Positions 45,675 to 57,115 of a stretch of 64,000 bases of DNA are shown here, one piece after another. How positions within the stretch are numbered: position 1 is the first letter of the stretch; each line of letters starts with the position of its first letter. A program made the position numbers and the translations under genes. The notes under the pieces are model-generated. The model was not told the origin of the DNA. It saw only the letters and a program-made list of their open reading frames with translations, and did not search any database. This DNA is from Neofusicoccum parvum (taxonomy: Eukaryota; Ascomycota; Dothideomycetes; Botryosphaeriales; Botryosphaeriaceae), in the NCBI GenBank assembly GCA_020912385.1, contig CP087215.1, positions 1,178,001 to 1,242,000 on the forward strand. Direction: 5' to 3'.

Positions 45675-46064
45675 AAGTCGGGTTTGGGGCTGGAGTAGGC
45701 TGCAAAGAATTTAGCATGTGATACTGTGCAAGATCTTCTCTACAGGGCAATTCGGGGAATATATCATGTTTCTTTGCAGTATCTCGCCAGTAGATGCGGG
45801 ACTCCAGTACATGACTGGTATATCGTTATTTCATTCAATACATCATTATCACCATGCTTGCTAGAATTGGACTGAAGGCGTGAGTGCACGGCTCATCATT
45901 TCTTTCACCGCTGCTTTTCAGTTTATGCGCCCGTTGCTAACTGTATAAATAATGTCTGGGGCTCGGCGAGTGACAAATACGCCTCGGACCCGACGCGGAA
46001 GGGATACCGAATCGAGTAGAATAGGTGCCGGAGTTCTCAGCAGACAATGTAGTACGAAGCAATC

Positions 46065-46072
46065 TATATAAA
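46065..46072 (+). promoter_or_regulatory. TATA box of the Baeyer-Villiger monooxygenase
   Basis: TATATAAA 94 bp before the ATG at 46166. It lies downstream of the alternative ATG at 46025, which argues for the later start. Confidence 0.55.
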
Positions 46073-46165
46073 CGTTCTCGAAACCTCCCATTCACTCATC
46101 CACTCATCTGCTCATCGAAGTCTTCCTCCTTCACCTTCTGTATACACAAAATATTCCATAAGAAC

Positions 46166-48136
46166 ATGGCGACCGGAACCGAATCCACCCAAGACGAGCT
46201 GCGCTCCGAGCCTTCCGTCCCGTCCGCACACGATGTTCTGAAGAAGTACGCAGACGAACGTAACAAACGCCTCCAAGCCCGCCCGCTCGACGGCAGCAAA
46301 CGGACCATCCCGCTATCCGAATCCAAGGAATACCGCGACCTCGAGGATGACCCCTGGGTCGACCACGACGCGCTCAACGCGCAACGCCCGCGTCCGCTCG
46401 CGGATGGCCAACAAACCAACTTCCTCGTCGTGGGCGCCGGTCACGGAGGCCTGATGTTCGCGGCCGGCCTCGTCGATGCCGGATTCCCACCGGAGGACAT
46501 CCGGCTGGTTGACGCGGCGGGCGGGTTCGGCGGGACGTGGTATTGGAACCGGTACCCGGGGCTCATGTGCGACATTGAGAGCTCCGTCTACATGCCACTG
46601 CTCGAGGAAACCGGGTACGTTCCCAAGCACCGGTATGCCTACGGCCCCGAGCTGCGGGAGCATGCGGAGAGGATTGCGAAGAAGTGGCGGCTGGAAGACA
46701 AGGCGCTGTTCCGAAGTGTGGTTGAGAGTCTGGAGTGGAACGAGCAGGATAAGGAATGGACTGCCTCTATCGCTGAGTACCGAGGCCCTGCGTACGGCAT
46801 CGGCAAGCTCGTCGTGCGCGCTCGCTTCGTCATTTTGAATGGCGGGGTGTTTGGCCTACCGCAAATCCCCAAGGCGCCCGGCTTCGAGAACTTTCAGCCT
46901 CACTACTTCCACACGGCCAGATGGGACTACAAGTATACTGGGGGATCGCCTGAGGACCAGCGGCTGGAGAACCTTAAGGGGAAGAGAGTGGGAATTATTG
47001 GAACTGGAGCTACAGGTATCCAGGTGCTCCCGGAACTGGCCAAGTGGGCGAAGGAGGTCTATGTCTTCCAGCGTACTCCCGCAAGCGTGGATTACAGGAA
47101 CCAGAAGTTGATCACTCCCGAGGCGTGGAATAGCGAGGTTGCGACGGAAGACGGCTGGCAGCAGAAGAGGATGGAGAACTTTGCCTCCTATGTCACGAAC
47201 GCGCCCAATGGCCCGAAGGACCTGGTGGACGATGGTTGGTCCCATGCATCTGCTTTCGGCATCCAAGTCGGTGGCGATGCATGGGGAGCCATCACGCCTG
47301 AGAAGATCGAGGAGCATGTGAACACGACGCATGCCATAGATCTGCCCCGGACGGAACGTATTCGAAAGCGCGTTGGTGATACAGTTCATGATAAGGCGAC
47401 CGCGGAACAGCTCAAGGCATGGTACCCCACCTGGTGCAAGCGGCCGTGCTTCCATGACGACTATCTCGCAGCATTCAACAAGCCCAACGTACATCTCATC
47501 GATACCAACGGCAAAGGCGTCGAGGCATTCACTAAGACTGCGCTCGTCGCCAATGGGATCGAGTACCCTGTAGATGCTTTGGTCCTTGCTACAGGTTATC
47601 GCTCGCCCTTTGACGGGAACGCGAGCCCCGCGCACCGAGCCAATATCCAAGTTCGGGGCCGCGGCGGGCGTAACATGGAGGACAAATGGGATGAAGGCGT
47701 GGCTACCTTGCACGGCTTCTCCACGAATGGTTTCCCCAACCTTTTCTTTCCTGGACTGGCTCAGGCTGGCTTGGCACCCAACATCACCCACACGCTGACA
47801 CTACTCTCGCGCCATCTCGCATATGTGTTGGCTCAGGCGAAGCAGAAGGCCGAAGCTACCAACAGCTCCCGATTCTGCATCGAGCCAACAAGAGAGGCTG
47901 AGGAGGACTGGAGCATGCGCGTTGCTGAAGGCGCGGGATTTTTTGCACCCGCCGCGGGCTGTACGCCCGGGTTGGTCAATGACGATGGTATAAAAGATGA
48001 GCCATCTACGAGCAAGGAAGAAGCCTTAAAAAAGGCAAGGAATACGGTTTGGCCGAGAGGTATTATATCATTCGGAAACATCCTTAAGAACTGGCGAGAG
48101 GAAGGGAATTTACATGGGATTAGCGTTTCGACCTAG
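46166..48136 (+). CDS. FAD-dependent Baeyer-Villiger monooxygenase
   Basis: Single-exon gene, 656 residues from the ATG at 46166; the open frame reaches back to 46025, but a TATA box sits in between. The enzyme has two Rossmann motifs, VVGAGHGG (about 89-95) and IIGTGATG (277-284). Between them lies the Baeyer-Villiger fingerprint in the form PHYFHTARWDY (245-255). FGGTWYWNRYPG and the ATGYRSPF region are further hallmarks. Such flavoproteins use NADPH and O2 to insert oxygen next to a ketone, giving esters or lactones, in cyclic-ketone or steroid breakdown and in mycotoxin pathways. The long N-terminal extension of about 80 residues is seen in fungal members. With the nearby reductases, nitrilase and FAD oxidase it suggests oxidative catabolism or tailoring. 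No defects seen. Confidence 0.95.
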   Translation: MATGTESTQDELRSEPSVPSAHDVLKKYADERNKRLQARPLDGSKRTIPLSESKEYRDLEDDPWVDHDALNAQRPRPLADGQQTNFLVVGAGHGGLMFAAGLVDAGFPPEDIRLVDAAGGFGGTWYWNRYPGLMCDIESSVYMPLLEETGYVPKHRYAYGPELREHAERIAKKWRLEDKALFRSVVESLEWNEQDKEWTASIAEYRGPAYGIGKLVVRARFVILNGGVFGLPQIPKAPGFENFQPHYFHTARWDYKYTGGSPEDQRLENLKGKRVGIIGTGATGIQVLPELAKWAKEVYVFQRTPASVDYRNQKLITPEAWNSEVATEDGWQQKRMENFASYVTNAPNGPKDLVDDGWSHASAFGIQVGGDAWGAITPEKIEEHVNTTHAIDLPRTERIRKRVGDTVHDKATAEQLKAWYPTWCKRPCFHDDYLAAFNKPNVHLIDTNGKGVEAFTKTALVANGIEYPVDALVLATGYRSPFDGNASPAHRANIQVRGRGGRNMEDKWDEGVATLHGFSTNGFPNLFFPGLAQAGLAPNITHTLTLLSRHLAYVLAQAKQKAEATNSSRFCIEPTREAEEDWSMRVAEGAGFFAPAAGCTPGLVNDDGIKDEPSTSKEEALKKARNTVWPRGIISFGNILKNWREEGNLHGISVST

Positions 48137-48699
48137 ATATTACATGATTGGGATGGGAGAGACGAGCTGGCGGATTGAGCAAATGTAGCAAGACTAAGTC
48201 CATGTATGTACGAGGAGGACCATGAGGTTTTAGACACGATAGATGGGATAGGAAGATGAATGTAGAAAGAGTATAGACCTTTTTTGAATTGCCAACGTGA
48301 TTCTGGAGAAGTTTGAGCAAAAACTAAAAGTTTCCTTGCCTGAATTGTGCAGTGTTCTGATCTGATCATTCCATCATTGATGATCCAAACGTTCATTGAC
48401 GAGAATCAACTAGTGAAAGCTCATGTTTCAAGCTTCATGTATGACTCTGTACGCTCACTCCACTGCTTTCCCTTTCATGCTGCCAAATCACAGTCTTTTC
48501 GACTATGTAACTTCTCTTGTAATCCATTTCCTATGCTTGTGGTTCTTCCTGACGCATCATGACCACTCGTTGGATAGACTGTAGTCAATAATCACCCAAG
48601 TTACCACATCAAATGCTTGGCTTGGGATTCAGCGAGCATATAGCGGTATCTCAAAAGCAGAACATCCTTTACAGCTGCTCCATGCAGGAAACCTGAACA
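48137..48699. other. Convergent intergenic region
   Basis: 563 bp between the stops of the convergent monooxygenase and FAD oxidase genes. Nothing recognised besides expected 3' ends. Confidence 0.45.
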
Positions 48700-50622
48700 T
48701 CAGAGTTCGTCGCGGTCAGCTCTCGCTTCTTCAGCCTTCGCATCCTCGCCCTCCCTCGCCGGCGTCTCGACCTACATGCACAATCAGCACGTACATCCCA
48801 CAAAATCCTCACACACATCAAGTCATCGAAGCCAAACTCACCTTCGTGATTTTAAACCCACCCGGCACCATCGTCTGGAACACGCCCTCCGGATCGTACT
48901 TCTTCGCCGCCGCGCGAATCTTCTCGATATTGACGGCAGGATAGCCCTCCAGCGGCTTCTGGTCCTTGTACGCATACGGCAGGTAGACATACGGATGGTC
49001 TTTGCCCTTACTAGCCGCAAAAGCCTTGAGACTGGTGATGAGCTCGCGCTCGGCGTCTTCGAAAGCGGCGTCCCTCTCCGCGCCCTTCCAGCCGCAGTAG
49101 CACATGAAGACTGCGATTTCGATTGCATCAGAAACGGTGTTGTTATGAGTATTGGGGGGACGACTCACGGATGTGGTTCTCGGGCGACTGGTCCAGGCCG
49201 AGCATGTTGCCGCCGCGGGCGACGGAGCGCTCGGCGAAGAGCGCGGGCAGCGGCTGGAACATGGTTAGGGTGAGCCAGTCGCCGCCGTCGGGGTTGAGCT
49301 TGGCGACCATGGCGTTGAAGAGCTCGACGGCCTTGTGCATGATGGAGGCGTCGTTTTGGAAGGTGATGGTCATGAAGGCGTCGCTTTGCAGGGGTGAGCG
49401 TGGGGCGGGCGGGGGAATGTGGTTGAGGTGGGAGGGAGTCTTACCGGTACCCGGCGGGCTGCTCCAGCTCCTCGACGAGGTCGGAGATGTTGGTGACGCG
49501 CATGGAGTCGGAGATGTTTCCGGGGATGGAGAGGAACTCTTCGAAGATGGGAGGGGGCGTAGCGGGCTCGATGGCCTTGGTGTACTCGTAGGCGTTGGCT
49601 ACGACGACCTGGCCGATGGTGGACACGTAGTTCAGTATGACGATGATGGACGCGTACGGATCCTCGGACATCTTGTTGGTGAAGTTCTCTAGGAATTCGA
49701 GCTGCTGGTTGGCTGTGTCGAGGGGGTAGGCAACAACGCCGCCCCAGAGCTTCTCATCCTCGAATGTGACGAGATCGAAGCGAGTGACGATGCCGAAGTT
49801 GTTAGAGGAGCCCTTCATGGCAGGAAAGAGGTCGGGGTAGCTCTCGCTGTTCACGTAGATGATCTCACCACTGCCGAGGACGAGCTGCACTACGCTCAGC
49901 CAGCTGCTCAGGAGGGAGTGAAGGTTATTTCATACATACCTCGTACTGGGCAACATTGTCACAGGCCATGCCCTTGCGGGGAGAAAAGAAAGAGTTGCCG
50001 CCTCCGAGCAGGAAGCCGCCAACACCGACAGAGCTGGCACGGCCTCCAGCAACCAGGAGGTTGTCCTTCGCCAGCGCTTCATAGACAGAACCCCATCTTG
50101 AACCGGCACCAACACCAGCAGTGCCATTGCCAAAGTTGGTGGTCGTGTTCATCAAGCCGAGGTCAATAGTGATGCCATTCTCAATGTTGTTCGCACCAGG
50201 CCAAACGGTGTGGCCGCCGCTGCGGACAGCAAACTGGCATTCCTGGGTTTTGTTGGCCTCAGTCAGGGCAGTGACCGCCCTCGACACCTCAGCAGCATTC
50301 TGTGGTTGAATCAAGCACCAGGGACGCAGCTGAGCGGCGACAGACCAGTATGACTCTATCCTCGCCTCGTAGGCCTCGTCTCCTGGGTACTGGGTGCCCA
50401 GACCAGCTGCTTCCAAAGCACCGCACTAGTTATTCACGTAAGTTGGCTGTGCAGACGTCACTACCGAAGCTGGTGCTTACGTACGCAGTGCAAGGCGCCG
50501 GAACTGCTAGCCGATGCCGCGGGGGCCGTCGCTGTTTCAGAGGTCGACTCCCTACCACTCTCGGTAGCGACGGCAGTGCCCACTACGGCGGAGAGGAAGG
50601 CTGCAGTAGCGTCGAAGCGCAT
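48700..50622 (-). CDS. Secreted FAD-linked oxidase, berberine-bridge-enzyme-like
   Basis: Six exons: 50485-50622, 49940-50425, 49445-49884, 49169-49383, 48842-49110 and 48700-48771. All junctions keep frame and give 539 residues. A signal sequence (MRFDATAAFLSAVVGTAVA) is followed by a Ser/Thr/Ala-rich linker. The FAD-binding (PCMH) domain carries FAVRSGGHTVWPG, with His118 the expected covalent flavin site, and SVGVGGFLLGGGNSFFSPRK. The C-terminal BBE segment is recognisable near YPAVNIEKIRAAAKKYDPEG. A short Lys/Glu-rich tail (VETPAREGEDAKAEE) forms the last exon; the tail is less certain. These enzymes oxidise alcohols, amines or sugars with O2, and occur in many fungal clusters. Its location at the end of the block supports an oxidative role outside the cell or in the secretory path. 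Confidence 0.9.
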
Positions 50623-52497
50623 TGTGATAGGTCAATATCACGGTTAAACGAAAGGGGGAAACAGAAAAAAAGCAAGTGAGCCTCACTCCAATACAACAAC
50701 CACGAGGAACGGCAGAGGCGTTGAAGAAAGGGGAGCGAAGTAAGGTTGCATTCTTTTTTGCTACTACCCCGCCATCAACTCCGGACGTATGAAGACAGGC
50801 ATCCATCCGGACGGCCGTTCGTTGGAACCGTGGTCGCCAAGGATGCCGGCAGAAGGTGCAGCCCGGCCACAGTGCCTCAAGCGGGTTTATCTCCGGTGAT
50901 AGAGCTACACATGTCCGTGTTTGGCATAGCTGCAACCTCATGACATCTGCACACCTTATACTGCTTCCTGTGTTCGGCCACCACTTTCGGTCCAAGACAT
51001 CGTATCCCTTCTTTTGCTGAGCTGCGAAGGATACAAGACGGAGAGCAGTATCTGAAAAAAACGCAGTCTCAGACTAGGTGTTGCTTATATTAGCATACAT
51101 GTTTCGGGCAGGGTTGATGCTCAATCCTCACCGCATGAGAGACTGCAGTGTGCATAAACTTCCGAGCACCCGCTAAAAAGGCCCAGCCATCTTCACCACT
51201 CCCAGAGCTCTGCGGACGGTGGCGGTGGAGAACGTGGTAAGGCGCATCAATAATTTCCGGGCGCTAAGTTTCTCTTCGGTGGGTGTGTGCGAGAAAAGAT
51301 GGGGCGAACTCGGTTCCTGCATCGAGTGCTTGAGTCAGGCTTGGCAAGGAGAAGATCTTCACTGAGCGGTCGTCGAACGAGTCGAGGTCACCACTGATTA
51401 TCTCTTGCGATGACAAATGCGTTGTATGTACCAGGATAATGCCACTTCGATTGTGGTGTTCTGATTCAGTGGCGAGTTCGAGCTGGGTCAGAGACGAATG
51501 GAGTATGTGGATCGGTGATGACTACTCCGTACCCCGTATTCAAGGAGCTCTGCTCGGCTCGGCTATTTAAAAGCCACGCATCTTGTGAAGGTAGATCTAG
51601 AGGGTGCCCTTTCGATGCACAGACCGACTCTCCAGCCCGCAAAATTCGTCTCGGCTCGAATCACTGTGCCTCTTACGCTAGCAGAATTCTGACAGCATCG
51701 GTAACACTCAATGACTGGTACGCTTTTTGGTATGCCACAGAGCAGAGCCGCTATCATGTACAGGCGTGCTGCCCGGCTCAGGGAACGCCACTGGGACGGG
51801 AGTCGCCAAGTGCCACCGTTCCCGAATAAGATTCGATCGGAGCGGACCGTTCAAGACCACGCGCTCCGATCCTTCCCGTTGCACCGATGGTACGTCCTCG
51901 GTATCAGTTCTCATTGATTAGTGTAGATACAGGTCTACCAGCTGGTCCATGCATTGCCAGGAGACGGGGATGGTGAGGGAAAATTCCAACGAGTGCGAGT
52001 CGTGCGCACGACGCTTTGAGAAGATGACACGACTTTCTCTCTGAGATCGCAAAGATGCTGATTCATGCGTGGTTCTTCGGATGACTCTCCGAGAGCCACT
52101 AATGGAGCCTACTCTTGCAGCCATTGACGCAACTGCGTCTAGGGAGTCAACTACGGACCCAGGTGCGGCGCAAATGGCGCATTTCTCCGCCAGGCACATC
52201 CAGTGCAGAGTGACATCTTGCACTTCCTAGCCCTGGGCAACCCAAGACGTTATTGTGCGCGTTAAGCATTATTGATCTACCCTCGTGTTTTCTCGATCTG
52301 ATCCAAATCTGTTGGAGATCTTCCAGGGAGTCGAAACCCACCCTAGGTGCGGAGAACAGCGAGTCGTTCGGCCGGAAGGGCTCTGGGTCGTATTTGTCCT
52401 GCTACCTCGCTACTTCTCTACCCGCGTCCCACATGGCTGATCTGCGCCACTATCCTTTCCACCTTTCCCACCCAGCCGGTGCTGGCGGGAGTGAACC
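50623..52497. other. Gene-free interval, end of the metabolic block
   Basis: About 1.9 kb with no supported gene. The frame at 51515-51829 has no family signature. It probably contains the promoters of the divergent FAD oxidase and rhodopsin-like genes. Confidence 0.4.
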
Positions 52498-54083
52498 ATG
52501 GCCACATACACTACTGCATTTCTAACGACGGTCACAAGCCATGCTGTGGCGACTGCTACTACAACCATTGTCGCTGCGCTTCCCGCGCCGTCCGGCTACC
52601 ATGTCAACTTCGATGATCCTGCCAGGAAAGGCGATGTCACGGGTTACTGGGTGTTTGCGATTGGTATCGTGGTCGCTTTCCTCTTTCTACTTATGCGGTT
52701 ATACACGAAAGTATTCATATCAGGATCTTTCGTCATAGATGACGGTGAGCTCGAATCCGTGTTTCTTTTTCTTGACTGCGCTCTGACTTTCTATAGCATG
52801 CATCGTTTTCTCTTTCGTAAGCCGTCCGTCGTAAATTCACAACCTTCCTTTCTCTAACCTTCAATCAGATTTTGGGGATAGGATGCCAATCTCTCTTAGT
52901 GTGTATGTGTTTCTGTACATTTTCCGTGAAGGGTCCTCCCTGACGGCTTCTAGACATGTGGAAGAATGAAATACAGGGGGTGCACGCATGGGAGATACCC
53001 TTGGAGCACTACAACCTCTACAACCTGGTAAACAAGCCGACATTGCTGTCTCTCCGTTAATCAGAATTAAACCTTGCCCAGTTAATCATGTGCGCATCTG
53101 TCCTATACGCTCCAACCCAGGGCTTCGCCAAACTCTCCCTCCTTCTCTTCTACCGTCGACTCGCCCCCTTTCAATGGTTCCAAGTCGCCATCTACATCGT
53201 CATGTTCGTCGTCGTTGCCTACACCCTGGGCATCATGTTCTCCCTCATCTTCCCCTGCAAGCCCATCGCCTCCAACTGGGACATCACCATCAGCGGCGAG
53301 TGCATCAACAAAACAGGCATCTACATCGCAACCGCCATCATCAACATCGCCACCGACCTCGCCCTCCTCATCCTCCCGATCCCCATCCTCGCGCGTCTGC
53401 AGATCCCAGGCCTCGAAAAGGCCGCGCTGATCGCCATGTTCGGCGTCGGCTCCATGACGTGCGTCACCAGCGTGGTGCGGCTCGTCCTCCTCCTCCCCAT
53501 GCTCACCGACCTCGACCAGACCTGGGCCGTCTCCATCCCCTGCGTCTGGATGTAAGTCAGCCCCGCAGCCGACACCTCCCTCGCCGCCACTGACCCCCGC
53601 CATCCCAGCCTCGTTGAAGCCAACCTCGTCGTCATCTGCGGCTGCCTCCCCATCATCCGCAAGTTCGCGCGCCACGTCGCCCCGCGCCTCTTCTCCGACC
53701 CGGCCTCCTCCGGCGGCGGCGGCGCGTCCGACTGCGCCAACGCCAAGCCGGCCTTCGACTTCCAGACGATCGGCAGCAAGCGGTCGCGGCCGCTGGCCGG
53801 GGGCAGCGGCGGGCGGAAGGGCAGGAAGGGGCGGACGGACTACAGCAACATCGAGCTGGAGAGCCGGTGGATGGCGGCGGGGGGGAGCGACGACAGCGTG
53901 CCAGGGGCCAGGGAGGAGGAGGACGGCAGGAGGGGGAGCAGCTCCGGGGGCGGGCCGCCGCGGACGGCGTGGAGCGATGGCGGGAGCGAGACGTGCATCG
54001 TCGAGACGAAGACGACGGTCGTGGAGTACGGGGACGCCACCGAGAGCATACGGCGGGGGTTCGCGCGGCCGAGGGGGGTTTGA
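52498..54083 (+). CDS. Fungal rhodopsin-domain (Pth11-like) integral membrane protein
   Basis: Six exons: 52498-52744, 52797-52816, 52869-52902, 52954-53027, 53082-53551 and 53609-54083; 439 residues. Exon 2 is only 20 nt and exon 3 only 34 nt, yet their inclusion restores the family sequence: FVIDDACIVFSFILGIG, then VYMWKNEIQGVHAWEIPLEH. Seven hydrophobic segments follow, among them VAIYIVMFVVVAYTLGIMF, IATDLALLILPIPIL and LVVICGCLPIIRKFA. After the last helix comes a long cytosolic Gly/Ser-rich tail ending GDATESIRRGFARPRGV. The fungal rhodopsin/PTH11-like group has GPCR topology and some members sense surfaces; most have no known ligand. It lacks the CFEM domain of Pth11 proper. The many tiny exons make it prone to misannotation. 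Confidence 0.88.
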
Positions 54084-55863
54084 GATGGCCGCGGCGCCGG
54101 GCTGGGATGAGGGATGAGAGATGCCTGGTTCGCGGGTTATGCGTCACGCCTTGTTCATGGAAAGAGTACTTGCCGAGATGGAATAAACTTCTTGTGACTG
54201 TTCATTCTACGTAAGTGGCGGTACTGACACCGTTTGAATCACTTGATCTTTGGGGGCCATTATTCGATTTATCAAAGGTCCAGTTCGACGCGCACGGGAC
54301 AGCAGATGACGCACGTTCAATTTCAACAAAAATAGGCTCCAGCGTCGTCCGGTATGTTCTGGCAGCTTCCGTAAGAATCCATGCGGTGGATTGTGTTGTC
54401 AATGGGAGCACAAGGTGATGGTTGATGACTTACACATTGCGCTTACAAGGCTCAAAACATATACAACACAGAAGATTGAATCCTCCACCGCATTACAGTA
54501 CGTTTTCATTCTAAGCATAACTGCTTGAAGGTCAACCCGGAATTTCCCGTCAATGTTTTTCTCACTGTCATTTCGTTTTTGATACTCGCAAGATCTGTCA
54601 GCCGGAAAATGTCATGACTCTCAAGCTGCAGTGAAATAAATAGAACTTCGCGGAATGCTGCTGAATAGAATTGAGCAGTTGCTTCACTAGACCCGAGGTG
54701 GGCGAAGCCCGAGATGTCCCTCGGATTGAGACAAACGGAATCACGCGGGTGCTCCTCCTGGTAACCCGCGCATCATTCAGACCAACCGATTTACAGATGT
54801 CGTGGTGAAGCTCAAGTACGCCACCAACAGCTTGCTCTCATCTAGGATGCACTTGAGCAGTGAATTCTGCAAAGATCGTCCTGTCGTAGGCTTTCAGGAT
54901 ACCACCAGACCTGGCTGTGCAGTGTACGCCGAAGACTCAAAGGACGTGCACGACGGTGTTGATGGATTTGAGGGAGGTTGTGGGAGAGGTCATAGTAGTG
55001 AATACGGATCCTTAAGGAAGTAAAGGGCCGTAAATGTTGGGATCTACAGGTCTTATAACCCGCAACGGTGTTGACTGACTCGTAGAGACAGCCGGAGTTT
55101 TCTGAAGCTTCGGGGATGAGACATGCGATAAACCAATAAGCAGTCAATACCTCATCAACGTTGACACTAGGTAACGCAACAAGGCTGGCAGGCTTAGCCT
55201 TACAATCGGATGCCAACGTGGCGCAGCGGTAAGGCGCGCGGAAGCCATACGCACTTTGTCCTAGCTACCGTGGCAGGGTAGACCAAACTGTCATAAGACT
55301 TCAACCATAAAGAGGAAGATATACACAGACTAGGTGAACTTCTGGAAAGATCTTCAGGTCCCAATGCGCCATCCTTGTCGATGTAGGGTTGGAAAGGAGC
55401 CTGTTACCGCCGTTTTGAGTTGGCCCCCAATGGCCCCCAACGGCCCCCATGCGTACGCACCGACACTTGCGAAAAGGAGTACCTGCTGTACACGTGTGTA
55501 CGAATGAGAAACCGTCTGCTCCAGCCCCATGTATAGTGAAATTTGGTTAGTCCTTATCCCCGTCGGCTGATATTTTGCTGGTCCCGCGGAGCCACGCCCA
55601 CAAATTCCCCACACCGACTACAGTAGGCATCAGCGCGCTGCTACCAAGCTCCATCGCATGGACCACTTCGGGCTCGTAACCGGTGCAAGTGACTGAAGAT
55701 CTGCTACGCAAAGAGCTCAGTGAAGCATGGCCACCGCATCCTTCTCTGCCAGGATGAAGGATTTTCTTGTTGAGGTAGATGTGGGATTTTGAGAGTGGCA
55801 TTGCTGCTTGCAAAGTGCCCAATCCAGTGTACCAAACGATGATCGAGTGTGCTCCAGGAACAG
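54084..55863. other. Gene-free interval
   Basis: Nearly 1.8 kb without a supported gene. It contains the small GGCCCCCA tandem repeat at 55421-55450 and a tRNA A-box-like TGGCGCAGCGG near 55216 that was rejected as a tRNA. Otherwise nothing recognised. Confidence 0.4.
55421..55450. repeat. Three-copy 10-bp tandem repeat
   Basis: TGGCCCCCAA, TGGCCCCCAA and CGGCCCCCAT follow one another without spacing. A minor local duplication with no known role. Confidence 0.8.
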
Positions 55864-55870
55864 TATATAA
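55864..55870 (+). promoter_or_regulatory. TATA box of the small secreted protein gene
   Basis: TATATAA 105 bp before the ATG at 55975, in the right orientation. Confidence 0.5.
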
Positions 55871-55974
55871 GGAGACGAGATCTTCGTCTGGAAATTCATT
55901 CAGCATCACAGCATCGACATCTACAGCAAGAACTTGAACATCTTTCCACTCCACTCCCCAATCAATCAATCACC

Positions 55975-56499
55975 ATGAAGTTCTTCAGCACCGCCATCAC
56001 CACTGCCGTCCTCGGCCTCTTCATCGCCTCCTCTGCAGCCGCCCCCGCGGAAGCCCTTGGTAAGAACATGGCCCATTCCCAAGGCGTCGCAGCAAAAGTC
56101 TAACGATTGAACAACAGAGGCCCGCGATGACTGCGTCGTCAATGCCAAGATTATCTCCGACTGGTCCGAGGACGGCCTGAGGCGCTACCGCATTGCGTTC
56201 TCGACGACCAAGTCGGGCGTCGACATGAAGTCGGCCGCTTGCACATACTGGCATCAAGCCGACCCCGCCACCAGTAAGACTACTTCAGTCCGCTTTCAGC
56301 AGCCTCTATTCCTGACTAAAATCTCCCAGACTGCGCCTCCAGCTCCAACAACGTCGCGTGCTACCACAGCACGGCGGAGGATAGCTGGGTTGTCGATGAA
56401 AACGAGGTCGCGGGCCCCGCCGGCAAGAGCATCGTCGACTGCATGGTTAAGAACTTCATCACCACTTTCGCTGGAAACACTGGCTGCAGGGCCGGTTAG
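55975..56499 (+). CDS. Small secreted cysteine-containing protein
   Basis: Exons 55975-56059, 56118-56273 and 56330-56499, with 58- and 56-nt introns, give 136 residues. The N-terminus is a clear signal peptide (MKFFSTAITTAVLGLFIASS followed by AAAPA). The mature part has six cysteines in the contexts RDDCVV, SAACTY, NCAS, VACYH, VDCMV and TGCRA, enough for three disulphides. No known domain is recognised. Size, secretion signal and even cysteine number are the usual profile of fungal secreted effectors or antimicrobial proteins; the role is not provable from sequence. A TATA box and compact 5' region support real expression. It stands alone between gene-free stretches. Confidence 0.8.
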
Positions 56500-57115
56500 T
56501 CGGTGGATCTTGGAGATGGTCCGGTGTCGTCGTTCCCCTCGTTTTCACGAGTTGATGTTATAAGTTACGGAGTTTAGTGATAGAGATAAAGCACTACTTC
56601 CTCTTACTATCAGTATCCCTTCCCAAAGGAGATCGAGTCAACCGTCAAATGGCTGAATCTGGTCAAGACTTCCCGTGTGTAGGACTGGTAGACTTACCGC
56701 CCATCCCGCATGGTCCTCGCCTGAAATTGCTTACGCTGATTCGGCACAGACTCCATAGTGGTCTACGAACTCTTCAAGCTAAAGCACGTGATTGTTGTTA
56801 CTTTGGTTGATACGTGTGCTTTCGAAAATGCGAAAATTCGTTGCGAAACATCCGCCATCATTATGTGCCCGGGCCACAGGGAGAGGAGACACTATCACTC
56901 CACGTGGGAAGCTGTCTTTCCACTAGCAATACCGGCGATTCCCTGCACTATAGCTCTTTCTCCAAACAACTCGACGTCTTTACTCCTCAGGCTCCGATCA
57001 GGAGCTAAGCGAGGAGAATACTTGCTGCATCCGGTTAGTCTGCGCATGACATTGCAGACTCCAAACTGCCTGCGACCCGCCCCGCCATCCCGCAAACCAA
57101 GCCTCCCACCAGCAC
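56500..57115. other. Convergent intergenic region
   Basis: 616 bp between the small secreted protein and the end of the ArsH-like gene. No feature recognised. Confidence 0.45.

Noticed and set aside
55210..55290. tRNA-like sequence with TGGCGCAGCGGTAAGGCGC
   Set aside because: It matches an A box, but there is no B box (GGTTCGANTCC) at the right distance and no acceptor stem pairing.
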